46,186 nt of DNA from contig USRS01000007.1 in NCBI GenBank assembly GCA_900557165.1, forward strand, positions 1 to 46,186. Direction: 5' to 3'. Under the pieces are notes generated by a model that did no database searches, was not told the origin of the DNA, and saw only the letters and a list, made by a program, of their open reading frames with translations. Each line of letters starts with the position of its first letter. Within the stretch, counting starts at the first letter, position 1. This stretch comes from an uncultured Clostridium sp. GTDB taxonomy: Bacteria; Bacillota; Clostridia; Peptostreptococcales; Peptostreptococcaceae. Positions 46,119 through 46,186 of this stretch are shown here, in pieces. Both the position numbers and the translations under genes were made by a program.

Positions 46119-46186
46119 ATGAGAAAGAGCATTTCAAAAATATTTTTAATTGCAATATCAATATCCATGGTTTTATTAATAATATT
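46119..46186 (+). CDS. Start of an exported or membrane protein, cut by the window end
   Basis: ATG at 46119 follows aggagga (46109-46114), right after the permease stop. The 22 visible codons read MRKSISKIFLIAISISMV and then Leu/Ile, a signal peptide or first membrane helix. It is probably the next gene of the ABC operon. Confidence 0.65.
   Translation, partial: MRKSISKIFLIAISISMVLLII

Noticed and set aside
1..46186. CRISPR array, rRNA, prophage or intact insertion sequence
   Set aside because: No spaced direct repeats with unique spacers, no rRNA-like sequence, no transposase or integrase frame, and no phage structural genes were found.

Overview
The window is a low-GC (AT-rich by eye), Gram-positive chromosomal segment of a spore-forming anaerobic Clostridia member, most likely Peptostreptococcaceae (the Clostridioides/Paraclostridium/Romboutsia/Terrisporobacter neighbourhood). 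The reasons are the fused T-protein/P-alpha glycine cleavage gene as in Clostridioides difficile, a CotF-like spore coat protein, AGGAGG-type ribosome binding sites, U-tailed terminators after almost every transcription unit, and a tandem glycine riboswitch. The species assignment is inference. I see no prophage, CRISPR array, rRNA or toxin locus. Mobile DNA is limited to one decayed group II intron.

Layout. 1-4.0 kb: an M3 oligopeptidase, a secreted Lys/Glu-rich protein behind an array of phased GTWAC half-sites, and a BMP-family nucleoside-binding lipoprotein behind a PyrR-type attenuator. 4.2-8.8 kb: tRNA-Lys(CTT), then a tandem glycine riboswitch controlling gcvTPA-gcvPB. 8.8-13.1 kb: a lipoprotein, a small alarmone synthetase, a DUF3786 protein, a CotF-like coat protein, an EamA transporter and a decayed gene. 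13.3-15.4 kb: surE, a 71-aa protein and a degenerate group II intron sitting directly behind a terminator. 15.5-21.3 kb: a pyroglutamate (5-oxoproline) operon with DUF969/DUF979 transporter subunits, pyroglutamyl peptidase and a gamma-glutamylcyclotransferase-like protein; then sfsA, an S1-domain protein and a PHP phosphatase. 21.3-25.4 kb (minus strand): ribonucleotide reductase nrdE-nrdF and a CPBP membrane protease. 25.7-29 kb: ftsH and an AI-2E family protein. 29.1-34.4 kb: a serine-type operon (class V aminotransferase, short SerA, DUF1015), a GntP permease and a 28-aa membrane protein. 34.4-38.5 kb: a QueG-like Fe-S protein, a broken sodium:alanine symporter, and a YgiQ-type radical SAM protein behind a long structured leader. 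38.5-43.8 kb: gltS, a LacI-family regulator divergent from deoC, and a Crp/Fnr (YeiL-like) regulator divergent from a second BMP lipoprotein. 43.9 kb to end: an NlpC/P60 protein that appears to start at AUU, an ABC ATPase/permease pair, and the start of another exported protein.

How the genes work together. Amino-acid handling is the main theme: glycine cleavage, serine synthesis, pyroglutamate recycling, glutamate symport, a dead alanine symporter and a peptidase. Nucleoside handling is the second: two paralogous BMP lipoproteins under different regulators, deoC, surE and ribonucleotide reductase. The most interesting signals are regulatory rather than a new multi-gene system: the phased half-site array, the PyrR leader on a transporter lipoprotein, a Spo0A-box match inside a promoter spacer, a hairpin between Shine-Dalgarno and start codon in gntP, an AUU start, and the unassigned ygiQ leader.
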